The position numbers were made by a program, and so were the translations under genes. Below the pieces are notes generated by a model. That model worked only from the letters and a program-made list of their open reading frames with translations, was not told the DNA's origin and searched no databases. Below are positions 26,397 to 34,965 of a DNA stretch of 64,000 nt, in pieces. Position 1 is the first letter of the stretch. Each line of letters begins with the position of its first letter. Location: NCBI GenBank assembly GCA_910577325.1, contig CAJTMR010000001.1, forward strand, positions 238,384 through 302,383, written 5' to 3'. The DNA comes from an uncultured Parabacteroides sp. GTDB lineage: Bacteria; Bacteroidota; Bacteroidia; Bacteroidales; Tannerellaceae.

Positions 26397-27407
26397 TTAT
26401 TTGTGAAGTTCTTTTCGCAAGTAGACCATATCCACTAATTGTTTGCCGTCTTCGTATATCGGATGATCATAATTGTCGGTAAAGAAATTCTTGATACGAT
26501 GCGAATATCTGAATCCATTCTGTTCGTAGAAAGGGACGGTCAGCGGGCTTTCGCCTGTGCCGACAAACAGGGTATCGTATTTTCCCGCATAATGTTCGGA
26601 AATAAACCGGACCAATATTTTGCCATATCCCTGTTTCTGATATTGCCGGTCGGTTGCGATGTTCTTTAGCTCGATAGTTCTGTCACCTTCATCGGTGACA
26701 ACGCAAATTGCTCTTGGTATGTTCCGGTCGTACAAAGCAAACATTTCTCCCCGTTCGAGATAAAGGTCTATCATCGATTCCTGTTCGTCGGCTAACAGCA
26801 GGAGGTAGAGGAAACGTTTTTTACGGTGTAGGATTTGTCGGATTTCAAGGGAACCGTCCGAAGCTTGCACGGTTATTTCATGGAGCGAAAGATGCAGGAT
26901 CGGGAACGGATTGCCGCTTGGATCGGTTTCATCTCTTCCGACAATATCAAATCTTCTGTTCAAATAGAAAGAAATCGCTTTTTCGTTTTGTTCGTTGACG
27001 TCTACTTTGAATATATGTTTGCGATAAATGGCAAATTCGATTAACTGCTTGCCATACCCTTTTCCCTGTTCTTCCGGGTGGACGAAAAGCATTTCGATTA
27101 ATTCGTCACTCAGTCCCATAAATGCAGCTATCCGGTTTTGTCTGTTCCGGATGGTGTATAATTCGACAGCCGGAATATATTTGTCCCGGACTAACGGTTT
27201 GAAGAACTGGATATCCTTTTCGGTCAGGAAATGATGGGTGCTGCGGACGGAGGCCTCCCACACTTCGACCAATTCGTCTTTTAGCTTTTCTGATTCATCG
27301 GGACTAATTGCAGACCAATCTATTTTCTGTTGTTCGACGATCTCCTGTTTCTGTCGGATATGGGTTGATGGCATATTCATTCTGTTCTTTTCTACAAATT
27401 TAGGCAT
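26397..27407 (-). CDS. Protein with two GNAT acetyltransferase domains
   Basis: A 336-residue cytoplasmic protein made of two GNAT N-acetyltransferase folds. The first (about residues 25-165) has VWEASVRSTHHFLTEKDI, LFVHPEEQGKGYGKQLIEFA with the acetyl-CoA loop Q/GxGxGK, and VNEQNEKAISFYLNRRF. The second (about 185-330) has LKNIATDRQYQKQGYGKIL and VPFYEQNGF. Each is close to a complete GNAT unit, so this is a fusion or duplication. The acetylated substrate is unknown. ATG 27407 is used; a shorter start at MNMPSTHIRQ (11 residues later) is possible because the N-terminus before it is poorly conserved in kind. Confidence 0.83.
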   Translation of the reverse strand: MPKFVEKNRMNMPSTHIRQKQEIVEQQKIDWSAISPDESEKLKDELVEVWEASVRSTHHFLTEKDIQFFKPLVRDKYIPAVELYTIRNRQNRIAAFMGLSDELIEMLFVHPEEQGKGYGKQLIEFAIYRKHIFKVDVNEQNEKAISFYLNRRFDIVGRDETDPSGNPFPILHLSLHEITVQASDGSLEIRQILHRKKRFLYLLLLADEQESMIDLYLERGEMFALYDRNIPRAICVVTDEGDRTIELKNIATDRQYQKQGYGKILVRFISEHYAGKYDTLFVGTGESPLTVPFYEQNGFRYSHRIKNFFTDNYDHPIYEDGKQLVDMVYLRKELHK

Positions 27408-27512
27408 AATCAACTTTATCTTCCAAGTTTAAGGCTCCAATATGTGCGGATTCGTTGTTTCTGCCATATATTTGTTGACTTCTTAATGTAGTTTGTGACA
27501 AGTAAAGAATAT

Positions 27513-28274
27513 ATGGAATATGTAGAATTGTTGAACCGGTTGACGGTGGATTGTAAGGATGACGGAAAACAGTTTCGGAAGCAGGACCGGATACATGAGG
27601 TAAAAGCCTTATTGGAAAATTCGGACTATGAATTGCTGGGCGAGGGGAATCTGTCCTTGCTGTATGGAAAGTCGGCCGGAGAAGGGAATACTTACCGGAC
27701 GCTTGTATCATCCCATGTTGATTGCGTTTATAAAAACTGCTTTGTCGAAGACGAAGATGAACTTTGCTGGAAAGGCACGTTTGACAATAGCGCGACCAAT
27801 GCCGCCGTGATCGACCTGATGTTGCGGGGCGAACTGGATGAATCCGTCCTGGTCGCTTTCACGGGAGATGAAGAGAAAGATTCGGCAGGAGCCATCGAAA
27901 TCATGCAGATGTTAGGCCGGATGGAATGCAGGGTAGGTAAGGCTCTCGTACTTGATGTCACGAATGAAGGTTGGGAAGAAGAAGCTGCTTTCTCTATCGA
28001 GAACGACCGTGGTTTTGATATAATAACCGGCTATCATATTGTCGGATTGCTTCAGGCAAGCTGCACTGCGTGCGTGTTGGTACACGAGGCGGAACCTGAC
28101 GAGACTTGGGAATACGGTAAAGGCATCGGCCCCGAGATGCCGGGAATCCCGTGTTTGAGCCTCTGTTTGCCTGTCTGTGGAAATATGCATGGGGAGGACG
28201 GAGTCTTGTTGCGCAAATCGTCCGTCACCCCTTATGAAGATATCTTGAGGAACTTGGCAAATGCCGTTTTCTGA
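27513..28274 (+). CDS. M20/M42-like zinc-peptidase-fold protein
   Basis: About 253 residues. Likely dinuclear zinc ligands appear in the order of co-catalytic peptidases: His and Asp in SSHVDCVY, Asp in GTFDNSATNAAV, paired glutamates in FTGDEEKDSAGAIEIM, Asp in VLDVTNEG and His in CGNMHGEDG. This suggests an aminopeptidase or deacylase-like activity, but the protein is shorter than typical M20 or M42 enzymes because no dimerisation (lid) domain is visible. GTG 27495 is an alternative start. It converges with the GH43 gene, with only 3 nt between the two ends. Confidence 0.72.
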   Translation: MEYVELLNRLTVDCKDDGKQFRKQDRIHEVKALLENSDYELLGEGNLSLLYGKSAGEGNTYRTLVSSHVDCVYKNCFVEDEDELCWKGTFDNSATNAAVIDLMLRGELDESVLVAFTGDEEKDSAGAIEIMQMLGRMECRVGKALVLDVTNEGWEEEAAFSIENDRGFDIITGYHIVGLLQASCTACVLVHEAEPDETWEYGKGIGPEMPGIPCLSLCLPVCGNMHGEDGVLLRKSSVTPYEDILRNLANAVF

Positions 28275-28277
28275 TTC

Positions 28278-29819
28278 TTACTGATAGGATAAAGAACAGT
28301 ATTCAAATACGGCAGGCGCCTTTTCGTCCCCTTCATGATAGAGTCCCGGGCGCGCCACCCGGTCCCAGCGGATAAGGGAACGTATGGCTTCTTCCGATAG
28401 CCCGTGTCCTACCGGAGTCCATTTCTTCCCGTCTTTGCTCCAGGCAAATCGATAGGGGAGTCCTTCTTTCACCTGCATGCGCAGATGCAATGCTGGGGCG
28501 GGCAGTGGCAGATCGGCCAGTTGTTGTTCCTTCCCTTCGCGGACGAGCTTTATCTGCAACCGGTCGCCGACACAACCGTAGGCGAGATAGTAGCTGTTGT
28601 CTCCGTAAAGCGTGATCCCCTTCCAACTGCCGTTCTGGTTGGTGATGCCGGCATCCAACGTATAGCCCGGAGATGCCGGACGAAGGCAAAGTGCCTCTCC
28701 GGGCTTGCATTCCGGCTTGGGAGAACCGCTCAGCCGTAGCCTGCCCGCTTCGATTTTAGCCTGGACATCCGAGTACGGATAATTCCAGCTCCATTCCGGA
28801 CGCAGGTCCGGGCCGGCAAAATTGTCGAAGAAGCCGGTAACCGGCTCTTGCACGCAACCGGCAAAAGGCATCGGTTGTGTCAGGCGGGCATATTCGCCGG
28901 TGACGAAATAAGGCCAGTTGTCTTCTCCGAAACGCAACTCCTGGAGATGGGGCTGACGCCCTAAGAAGAAATCGCTGCCTTCCGTATAGGCGTGACATAG
29001 ATAAAACATACGTCCGTCAGGCGTCGTCGTCAGTGTGCCGTGACCGATAGATTGTATCTCGCCGCTTCCGTGCAGGATCGGATTTCCTTCATACTTCTCG
29101 TATGGTCCTTCGAGCTTCTTCGAGCGGGCGACGGCCACGGCATAGTCGCTATCGGGACCGCAACAACCACCTGTAGCATAGATCAGATAGTAGTAGCCGT
29201 TTTTTTTGAACCAGTGCTGTCCTTCCATTCCCGCACGTTCGTCGTCGCGGAGCAGGCTGAACGGCTTGCCGGCCAGTTTCAACCCGTCCGGAGCCAGTTT
29301 GCCGGCAAGGAGTTCGATCGGCCGGTTGTCCAGCCCGTAGGCTTTCCAACTGATGTACAAATCCCCCTTGTCTTCAAGGACAAAGGCATCGATCGCTTCC
29401 GTCCCGAATTCGACTACCGGTCCGTGATCCTTGAATTTGCCTGTCGGAGAGTCGGAGGTGGCTACCCCGATGTAGGAAGTATTGTTCGACTTCTTTCGCG
29501 CGGTATAATATACATAAACCTTGCCGTCATGATAATACCATTCCGGAGCCCAGAACGACGATCGGGTCCATTCCGGCTGCTGTTCGAATACGTGTCCGGT
29601 TTGTTTCCAGTTGACCAAGTCTTTAGATGTGAATACCGGATAGTAGGGAGCCCATTCGGAGGAAGTCCCCGTTGCATAATAAGTATCGTCGATCCGCAGG
29701 ATGGACGGGTCGGCGACATCCCCGTGGATAACGGGATTGGTAAAGTAGGTCTGTTTCTGGGCCATACTTGCGCCGGAATACAGGACGGAGCCTAACAAGG
29801 CGATGATGAGTCTGTTCAT
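28278..29819 (-). CDS. Glycoside hydrolase family 43, exported
   Basis: A 513-residue protein with a signal peptide (residues 1-20, ending SMA). The five-bladed propeller of GH43 has the base aspartate in GDVADPS (Asp37), the pKa-tuning aspartate in EAIDAFV and the acid glutamate in AGMEGQHW. The last roughly 180 residues form a beta-sandwich-like domain (from about FFDNFAGPDLRPEW), as in many GH43 enzymes. Likely substrates are arabinose- or xylose-containing side chains, though GH43 also includes galactan enzymes. No SusC/SusD gene is adjacent. It is divergently transcribed from the pseudouridine synthase gene. Confidence 0.92.
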   Translation of the reverse strand: MNRLIIALLGSVLYSGASMAQKQTYFTNPVIHGDVADPSILRIDDTYYATGTSSEWAPYYPVFTSKDLVNWKQTGHVFEQQPEWTRSSFWAPEWYYHDGKVYVYYTARKKSNNTSYIGVATSDSPTGKFKDHGPVVEFGTEAIDAFVLEDKGDLYISWKAYGLDNRPIELLAGKLAPDGLKLAGKPFSLLRDDERAGMEGQHWFKKNGYYYLIYATGGCCGPDSDYAVAVARSKKLEGPYEKYEGNPILHGSGEIQSIGHGTLTTTPDGRMFYLCHAYTEGSDFFLGRQPHLQELRFGEDNWPYFVTGEYARLTQPMPFAGCVQEPVTGFFDNFAGPDLRPEWSWNYPYSDVQAKIEAGRLRLSGSPKPECKPGEALCLRPASPGYTLDAGITNQNGSWKGITLYGDNSYYLAYGCVGDRLQIKLVREGKEQQLADLPLPAPALHLRMQVKEGLPYRFAWSKDGKKWTPVGHGLSEEAIRSLIRWDRVARPGLYHEGDEKAPAVFEYCSLSYQ

Positions 29820-29838
29820 GGTCTGCTATTGATGGTTA

Positions 29839-29870
29839 CAAATCTACTGGATAAAACGGAGCTGTCCAAA
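29839..29870 (-). promoter_or_regulatory. Promoter of the GH43 gene
   Basis: On the minus strand TTTG (29867-29870), a 20-nt spacer and TAGATTTG (29839-29846) fit the Bacteroidetes consensus. The ATG lies 19 nt downstream. Confidence 0.75.
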
Positions 29871-29879
29871 AAAATCCTT

Positions 29880-29887
29880 TATTTTTG
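29880..29887 (+). promoter_or_regulatory. Candidate promoter of the pseudouridine synthase gene, -7 box
   Basis: TATTTTTG matches TAnnTTTG, 30 nt before ATG 29918 and divergent from the GH43 promoter. Confidence 0.5.
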
Positions 29888-29917
29888 CCGGGTAAAACGT
29901 ATTGATTCGGAAAAAGC

Positions 29918-31582
29918 ATGGACAAACTTCACTATTTTGCAGATTCGATTTTTCTTCTTTCTCTGCCGGAAAAATTTACCTATCCGTTCCATTATACCCC
30001 GCATCCCCTTTGTGTGGCGGCGGCGGGAGAGGTCGGTCGTTATTTGGCGGCAAAAGGAAAATGGCAGGAGGAATTGCGCAAAGGGAAGATGTTCGGCGTT
30101 TTGATCGTTCGTACAGTCGAGGGGAAGGTTGGCTATCTGGCTGCCTTTTCCGGTATCCTGGCGGGGAAGAACCGACATGCTTATTTCGTGCCTCCGGTTT
30201 ATGACGTGCAAGAGCCGGATGGCTTTTTCGGGATAGAAGAAAAACAGATATCGGGAATCAACAGGCGGATCGAGGAGTTGCAGGCAGATGTGCGATATAA
30301 AGATTGCAAGCAACGGTTGGCCGACGAGACGGTCCTTGCCGGACAAGTTTTGGATGAGATACGGCAACGGATGAAAGCGGCCAAAGAAGAGCGTGACCGG
30401 TTGCGTTCGGCCGTCACGCAGGTAGACTCGGAGCAACTGATCCGTGAAAGTCAGTTTCAGAAAGCGGAACTGAAACGGCAGAAACAGCATTGGAAAAACC
30501 GCCTTTCCTCCCTACAGGCGGAAGTAGAGGCGTTCGAGACGGAGATCGAACGCCTCAAAACGGAACGCAAGACCCGTTCGGCCGCCCTTCAGCAATGGCT
30601 TTTCAAGCAATTCCGCATGCTGAACGCCCGTGGGGAGGAACGGGATTTGTGCGACCTGTTTAAGGATACCGTCCAAAAGACGCCGCCGGCAGGTGCGGGC
30701 GAATGTGCGGCCCCCAAGCTTCTGCAATATGCCTACCGGAACGGCTGGCAACCTCTTGCTATGGCTGAATTCTGGTGGGGAGATTCTCCGAAAAACGAGA
30801 TTCGCCGTCATGGATATTATTATCCGGCTTGCAAAGGGAAATGCGGACCGATCCTGAAGCACATGTTGCAAGGACTGCACGTCGAGGAAAATCCGTTGGA
30901 AACGGATATGCACCGGGAAACGGAGTTGGAGATCGTGTATGAAGATGAATGGTTGTCGGTGGTCAACAAACCCGCCGGCATGTTGTCGGTTCCCGGAAAA
31001 TCGGATATCGATTCCGTCTACGGAAGAATGCGGCGGATGTATCCCGAAGCGACCGGGCCGATGATCGTGCACCGCCTTGACATGGCGACCTCCGGCCTGT
31101 TACTTATCGCCAAGACAAAGGAAGTGCATCAGAACTTGCAGGCGCAGTTCAAGAACCGGACGGTGTGCAAGCGATATGTCGCCTGGTTGGATGGCATCGT
31201 GGAGGAAAAAGAAGGCCATATCGAACTTCCCCTCCGCCCGGATCCGGAAGACCGGCCGCGACAGGTGGTCGATGTGGTTCGCGGAAAAACTGCCGTGACG
31301 GACTACCGTGTGTTGCGGACGGGTATGGGTGGTTCGGCTGGAGGCGATTCCCAAACCGCTCCTACGTTTGTTTCTTTTGTTCCGAAAACGGGGCGTACCC
31401 ATCAATTACGTATCCATTCGGCTCACCCGCTTGGCTTGAATGCCCCGATTGTCGGGGATGAGTTATATGGCAAGAAAGCGGACCGTTTGTATTTGCATGC
31501 CGAATATCTGGGCTTTATACATCCTGTTTCCGGCATATATATGGAGGTGGAAAAAAGGGCCGGATTTGAAGACCTTTGGTAA
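29918..31582 (+). CDS. RluA family pseudouridine synthase with long N-terminal region
   Basis: A 554-residue protein. The C-terminal half (from about residue 330) is an RluA-type catalytic domain: NKPAGMLSVPGK, the catalytic aspartate in HRLDMATSGLLL, and KTGRTHQLRIHSAHPLGL. It isomerises uridine to pseudouridine in RNA. The N-terminal half has an unassigned globular part (YHTPHPLC-like region, FGVLIVRT, YFVPPVYD) followed by a long coiled coil (about residues 110-240) and a WGDSPKNEIRRHGYYYPACKGKCGP segment, split here, that may bind metal. Ordinary RluA proteins are about 300 residues. The target RNA site is not known. Confidence 0.88.
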   Translation: MDKLHYFADSIFLLSLPEKFTYPFHYTPHPLCVAAAGEVGRYLAAKGKWQEELRKGKMFGVLIVRTVEGKVGYLAAFSGILAGKNRHAYFVPPVYDVQEPDGFFGIEEKQISGINRRIEELQADVRYKDCKQRLADETVLAGQVLDEIRQRMKAAKEERDRLRSAVTQVDSEQLIRESQFQKAELKRQKQHWKNRLSSLQAEVEAFETEIERLKTERKTRSAALQQWLFKQFRMLNARGEERDLCDLFKDTVQKTPPAGAGECAAPKLLQYAYRNGWQPLAMAEFWWGDSPKNEIRRHGYYYPACKGKCGPILKHMLQGLHVEENPLETDMHRETELEIVYEDEWLSVVNKPAGMLSVPGKSDIDSVYGRMRRMYPEATGPMIVHRLDMATSGLLLIAKTKEVHQNLQAQFKNRTVCKRYVAWLDGIVEEKEGHIELPLRPDPEDRPRQVVDVVRGKTAVTDYRVLRTGMGGSAGGDSQTAPTFVSFVPKTGRTHQLRIHSAHPLGLNAPIVGDELYGKKADRLYLHAEYLGFIHPVSGIYMEVEKRAGFEDLW

Positions 31583-31622
31583 CCGTTCCTTCATTTCCCT
31601 GATAACGGTGGGACGATTATCG

Positions 31623-31697
31623 GATGCCTATGGGATCAAAGTTCGATGCTTATGAGATCAGAGTTCGATGCCTATGGAATTTTGATCCCATAGGCAT
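31623..31697. repeat. 22-bp tandem repeat ending in a 17-bp inverted copy
   Basis: Units starting GATGCCTATGGGATCAAA lie at 31623, 31645 and 31667 (22-bp period; the second differs at three positions). The last is followed at 31681 by TTTGATCCCATAGGCAT, an exact reverse complement of 31624-31640. The transcript from either strand could fold into a 17-bp hairpin. The element lies between two convergent genes, where a bidirectional terminator would be useful. Confidence 0.75.
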
Positions 31698-31709
31698 GGA
31701 GCAGATTTG

Positions 31710-32564
31710 TCATTCGACGTAAATCATTTTCTTTGTCATTCCTCCATCGATCGTTACGTTCTCGCCATTCATGAAGTCGTTCTCTTCTTGGCAGACGAAC
31801 AGGCACATACGGGCAATGTCTTCCGGTTTACCTACCCGTCCCGACGGATGTTGGGCGTGGTCTTCCGGGCGAAGCTGTTCGTAGTCGCGCGTCTCGATCC
31901 AACCTGGTGAAATCGAGTTGACCGTGATATGCCACGGGGCAAGCGAAAGGGCAAGGGCGTGCGTCAGCGAATAGATGCCACCTTTGGATGCTGCATAACC
32001 TTCGCTGCCTGGTTCGCTCATCAGGCAGCGGGTGGAACATATATTGACGATCCGGCCGAACGGATTGGGCGCCTCTTGGGATTGGCGATGAATGGCCAGT
32101 TTGCGGGATGTGATGAAAACCGGACGCAGGTTTACAGACAATATCCGGTCGAAATCTTCCACACCGGTCTCCGTGATCGGTGAGAAAGAACTGATTCCCG
32201 CGTTGTTGATCACGATGTCGATATCGCCCCATTCCTTGAAAATCTGCTGCATGCAGTTTTCAAGCGCTTCCCGGTCACTTACGTCAACATGGAAAAAAGA
32301 GGTTCCGGTCTGCAATGCCGTCTCTTTTCCCGCCGCTTCGTTCCGGTCGCAGAACGCCACGCGGTGTCCGGCGGAACGGAAAGCTCTTACGATCGCCTTA
32401 CCTATGCCTTCCGCACCTCCTGTCACAAAAACTCTTCTGGTCTTGTGGATAACGGCCGCTTTCCTGCCACTGTACGAACGGCTTGCGGAACGTACCTCCA
32501 TTTTACCGGAAAACTTACGGGATTTATATTCTTCGTATTTCTTTTCCAAATAGTTGTCTGCCAT
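31710..32564 (-). CDS. Short-chain dehydrogenase/reductase
   Basis: A 284-residue classical SDR. The cofactor motif is TGGAEGIGKA, the NNAG motif is INNAGISS, and the catalytic serine, tyrosine and lysine are in ICSTRC and YAASKGG. The C-terminus has PGWIETRD and GENVTIDGG. An N-terminal extension of about 45 residues, rich in charged residues (LEKKYEEYKSRK), precedes the Rossmann fold. The substrate is unknown. ATG 32564 (MADNYLEKK) is preferred over the ATG at 32582 because GCGAAAG precedes it. It converges with the pseudouridine synthase gene. Confidence 0.9.
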   Translation of the reverse strand: MADNYLEKKYEEYKSRKFSGKMEVRSASRSYSGRKAAVIHKTRRVFVTGGAEGIGKAIVRAFRSAGHRVAFCDRNEAAGKETALQTGTSFFHVDVSDREALENCMQQIFKEWGDIDIVINNAGISSFSPITETGVEDFDRILSVNLRPVFITSRKLAIHRQSQEAPNPFGRIVNICSTRCLMSEPGSEGYAASKGGIYSLTHALALSLAPWHITVNSISPGWIETRDYEQLRPEDHAQHPSGRVGKPEDIARMCLFVCQEENDFMNGENVTIDGGMTKKMIYVE

Positions 32565-32697
32565 GATCTTTCGCTTTTTCATGTCCGGCTGTTGTTCCGG
32601 GTACTGTATGCGCTTAAATATGTTAGCACACTGATTTTATGGATGTTATTTAGGAAAGGACTTGGAATACTGTCTTTTATGCTTATTCCTCAAAAAG

Positions 32698-32769
<72 letters not shown>

Positions 32770-32802
32770 ATATAGGTTTGTAATCAAACCTGATTGCGAG
32801 CG

Positions 32803-32833
32803 CAAAGGTAAGAATATATTTTTATAATCCAAA
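32803..32833 (-). promoter_or_regulatory. Promoter of tRNA-fMet
   Basis: On the minus strand TTTG (32830-32833), 19 nt and TACCTTTG (32803-32810) match the Bacteroidetes promoter. Between it and the tRNA lies a small perfect inverted repeat AGGTTTG-TAAT-CAAACCT (32774-32791). Confidence 0.78.
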
Positions 32834-33515
32834 TTTATTTACTTAATATTTTAATTTGTAGTGTCAATGCACAAGTTGTAGAGCCTGTTTAAATTTTGTT
32901 CATCATTCTTTCGAGAGTTCTTTTAGAGTATATCGGACACGACGCCCCCTCTTATTGTAAAAAAATCTTGAAAATGACTTGAAAGCCTTCTGTCGAGTGT
33001 TTCTCAAATGGCTTTTTACGGGTCGAAAATCAGGTCTTTGGGAGGCCATTCCTGTGAGGTGCACGGTTTTTTCTTCCGACGACCGTCTTCATCACCATGA
33101 AGTCTGACTTTGTATAGAGTGAATCCGGCAGCTCGGAGCGATGAAGACGGTCGTCACGGCGATGAAGACGGTCGTCGTGGAAATAAGGGTTCGATTCCCT
33201 TGAAAAGACCCTCCGAATCCGGGCAATATTCCTTTACCCTCTCCTTTGTTTCTCCAAATATTCAACTCGCCGGTAGTTCCGGTTTTTCGAAGTGTAAGGA
33301 ATATGGAAGATAAGATTACCAAATGTCATGTAATTTCTACCTCTCCGGCGGACTGTTCGCTGGTATGTTAGGAAAAGCACTGTTTAGGTGGAAGAAAGGT
33401 AGGCTGAAATTGTGTTTGTTTTCTCTCGAAATAGGAAAAACAGGGGTTATTGTAAAAAATCGGTGCTATAGTCAAGATCGGTGTGATTTTTTCTTCCTTT
33501 ATTATTCTATTCGAG
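32834..33515. other. Gene-free region with repeat elements
   Basis: No supported gene. It starts with AT-rich sequence, then GAGCCTGTTTAAATTTTG (about 32881), which could be the end of a lost mobile element. The second copy of the dispersed element (33055-33088) and two tandem copies of its inverted form (33138-33176) follow. The rest (33180-33515) shows nothing I can assign. Confidence 0.5.
33055..33176. repeat. Dispersed element copy 2 with tandem inverted copies
   Basis: TGAGGTGC (33055-33062) and GACGACCGTCTTCATC (33078-33093) repeat the layout at 8148-8181. Downstream, GCGATGAAGACGGTCGTC occurs twice in direct orientation (33138-33155 and 33159-33176, 21-bp period), and each is the reverse complement of the 33078 block. 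The array could form alternative hairpins or bind a protein repeatedly. Confidence 0.7.
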
Positions 33516-34262
33516 TTATAACTTTTTATAAATATTGAACCATTGTAAAGCCGAAGTAATGCCGGTTGTACCTAACCTTTTGAATAAATTCTTCTTATGG
33601 AACTTTATGGTGTTGACAGATACCTTTAGTTGTTCGGCTACTTGAGTTTCAGTGTACCCTTGTGCAAATTGTTTTAAAATGGCGCTTTCTTGCTTGGTTA
33701 TATTTTGATGTTTGTTTTCAATGAAGCTGTTGAGCTGTGGATTGTATTCGAAAATTATCTTCGTATGGTTTAATTTGATGAAAATATTTCCCGGATGTTG
33801 ATAGCAAGCAAGGCTGATCTGGCAGAGGGCTTGTGCGATTTTACCGTCACCGGTCAATTTTAATGGTGTCTGATGGTGGTTGACTAAAATATAATCTCCA
33901 TTGATCCCTTTTAGTCGCATGTCATATACGATATTTACATATTTTCTCTGATCCTGTTTGAGTGTATAGAAAAAGTCAAATGCCAGGTTGTTTATTTTAA
34001 CCAACATCTTTAAATCTTCGGGATGTACATATTTTTCATAAAATTGATATCCATGCTTTGTTAATGGAAATTCATGTTCTAAAAACTGTATTAGGTTATC
34101 AGGATAAATGAGTTTGTTTCTTGTATAATCAAAAATGTAGAATACATTATTAGTCAGGCTGTTTATAGCCTGTAGGTAATTCATGTGCAGTGAATCATCC
34201 ATGTCTTTGTCACAATCGTTAAACGATTGATGGGCATAATAAGTTAGATCTGAAATATCCAT
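33516..34262 (-). CDS. LuxR-type transcriptional regulator with PAS-like N-terminal domain
   Basis: A 248-residue cytoplasmic regulator. The C-terminal 65 residues form a LuxR/GerE helix-turn-helix: ITKQESAILKQFAQGYTETQ, then VAEQLKVSVNTIKFHKKNLFKRLG. The N-terminal 175 residues have a PAS-like pattern (NNVFYIFDYTRNKLIYPDN, VHPEDLKMLVKINN and NIVYDMRLKGINGDYILVNH, given in parts) that could bind a ligand. There is no response-regulator receiver domain. It is divergent from the peptide/propeller island, and a 17-bp palindrome lies between them. It is therefore the best candidate regulator of that island, by position only. Confidence 0.85.
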   Translation of the reverse strand: MDISDLTYYAHQSFNDCDKDMDDSLHMNYLQAINSLTNNVFYIFDYTRNKLIYPDNLIQFLEHEFPLTKHGYQFYEKYVHPEDLKMLVKINNLAFDFFYTLKQDQRKYVNIVYDMRLKGINGDYILVNHHQTPLKLTGDGKIAQALCQISLACYQHPGNIFIKLNHTKIIFEYNPQLNSFIENKHQNITKQESAILKQFAQGYTETQVAEQLKVSVNTIKFHKKNLFKRLGTTGITSALQWFNIYKKL

Positions 34263-34566
34263 TTAATTGTGTTTTTTAAGATGCCTAAGATAGGGAATAA
34301 TTGTAATTTAAAAAAGAACGCAGAAAAATTATTAGTAATTCTACCTAAATTAGGTAGGTTCATACTTGGACGGATGTGTGTGTTACGCACAAGTTTTCTT
34401 ATTGTTAATCAAAATAGATATCATGATGGGAGATGTTCGGTTGTTTGGTCGTTTTTCAGTTAACGATTTTTAATGTGCTTTCCTATGCTTTTAGGTAGGG
34501 ACGAGGGCTTGAAATTATTTGTTGCAAAGCGATAGATGGTTTTTCTTTGCAATAAATGTAATCTTT
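34263..34566. promoter_or_regulatory. Divergent control region with a 17-bp palindrome
   Basis: CTACCTAAATTAGGTAG (34341-34357) is a perfect palindrome around one central base. The half-site TTAGGTAGG recurs at 34491-34499. The position between the LuxR gene and the peptide/propeller island fits an operator. No clear TAnnTTTG box was found here, and no gene. Confidence 0.5.
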
Positions 34567-34887
34567 ATGCCTGATCTGTCCGTCATAATGCCCGTCTATA
34601 ATGGAGAAGCCTATCTTTGCCAAGCAATAGACAGCATCCTGAAACAATCTTTTCGGGATTTTGAATTTATAATAATTGACGATGCTTCAACTGATGGATC
34701 GGAAAAGGTTATACATTCATATGAAGATTCTCGGATCAAGTTTATTCAGAATGCTGAGAATCAGGGGAACTATTCTTCCCGTAATAAAGGATTAGAAATT
34801 GCTACGGGCAGGTATATCTGTGTTATGGATGCAGATGATGTTGCGTCTTTGATGATTCGTACTGAAGCAGTGAGAGGATTTCCCTGA
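34567..34887 (+). pseudogene. Glycosyltransferase family 2, truncated
   Basis: 106 codons from ATG 34567 encode the start of a GT2 glycosyltransferase: SVIMPVYNGEAYLCQAIDSI, FIIIDDASTDGSEKV, then GNYSSRNKGLEIATGRYICV and the metal-binding MDADD. Immediately after this motif (about 34849) the family sequence stops, and an unrelated tail (ASLMIRTEAVRGFP) leads to a stop. GT2 enzymes of this kind have at least 230 residues, so the acceptor-binding half is missing. It is probably a remnant left by a deletion. Confidence 0.82.
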
Positions 34888-34965
34888 TCCCCGATGTGCT
34901 GAAGCACTTGAATTTGTATCAGAATTAAGACCAGAATAATTTAATATAAAAAAAGTGGAATATAT

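Noticed and set aside
34269..34463. 64-codon frame in the divergent control region
   Set aside because: It crosses the palindrome and has no recognisable protein content or conserved start context.
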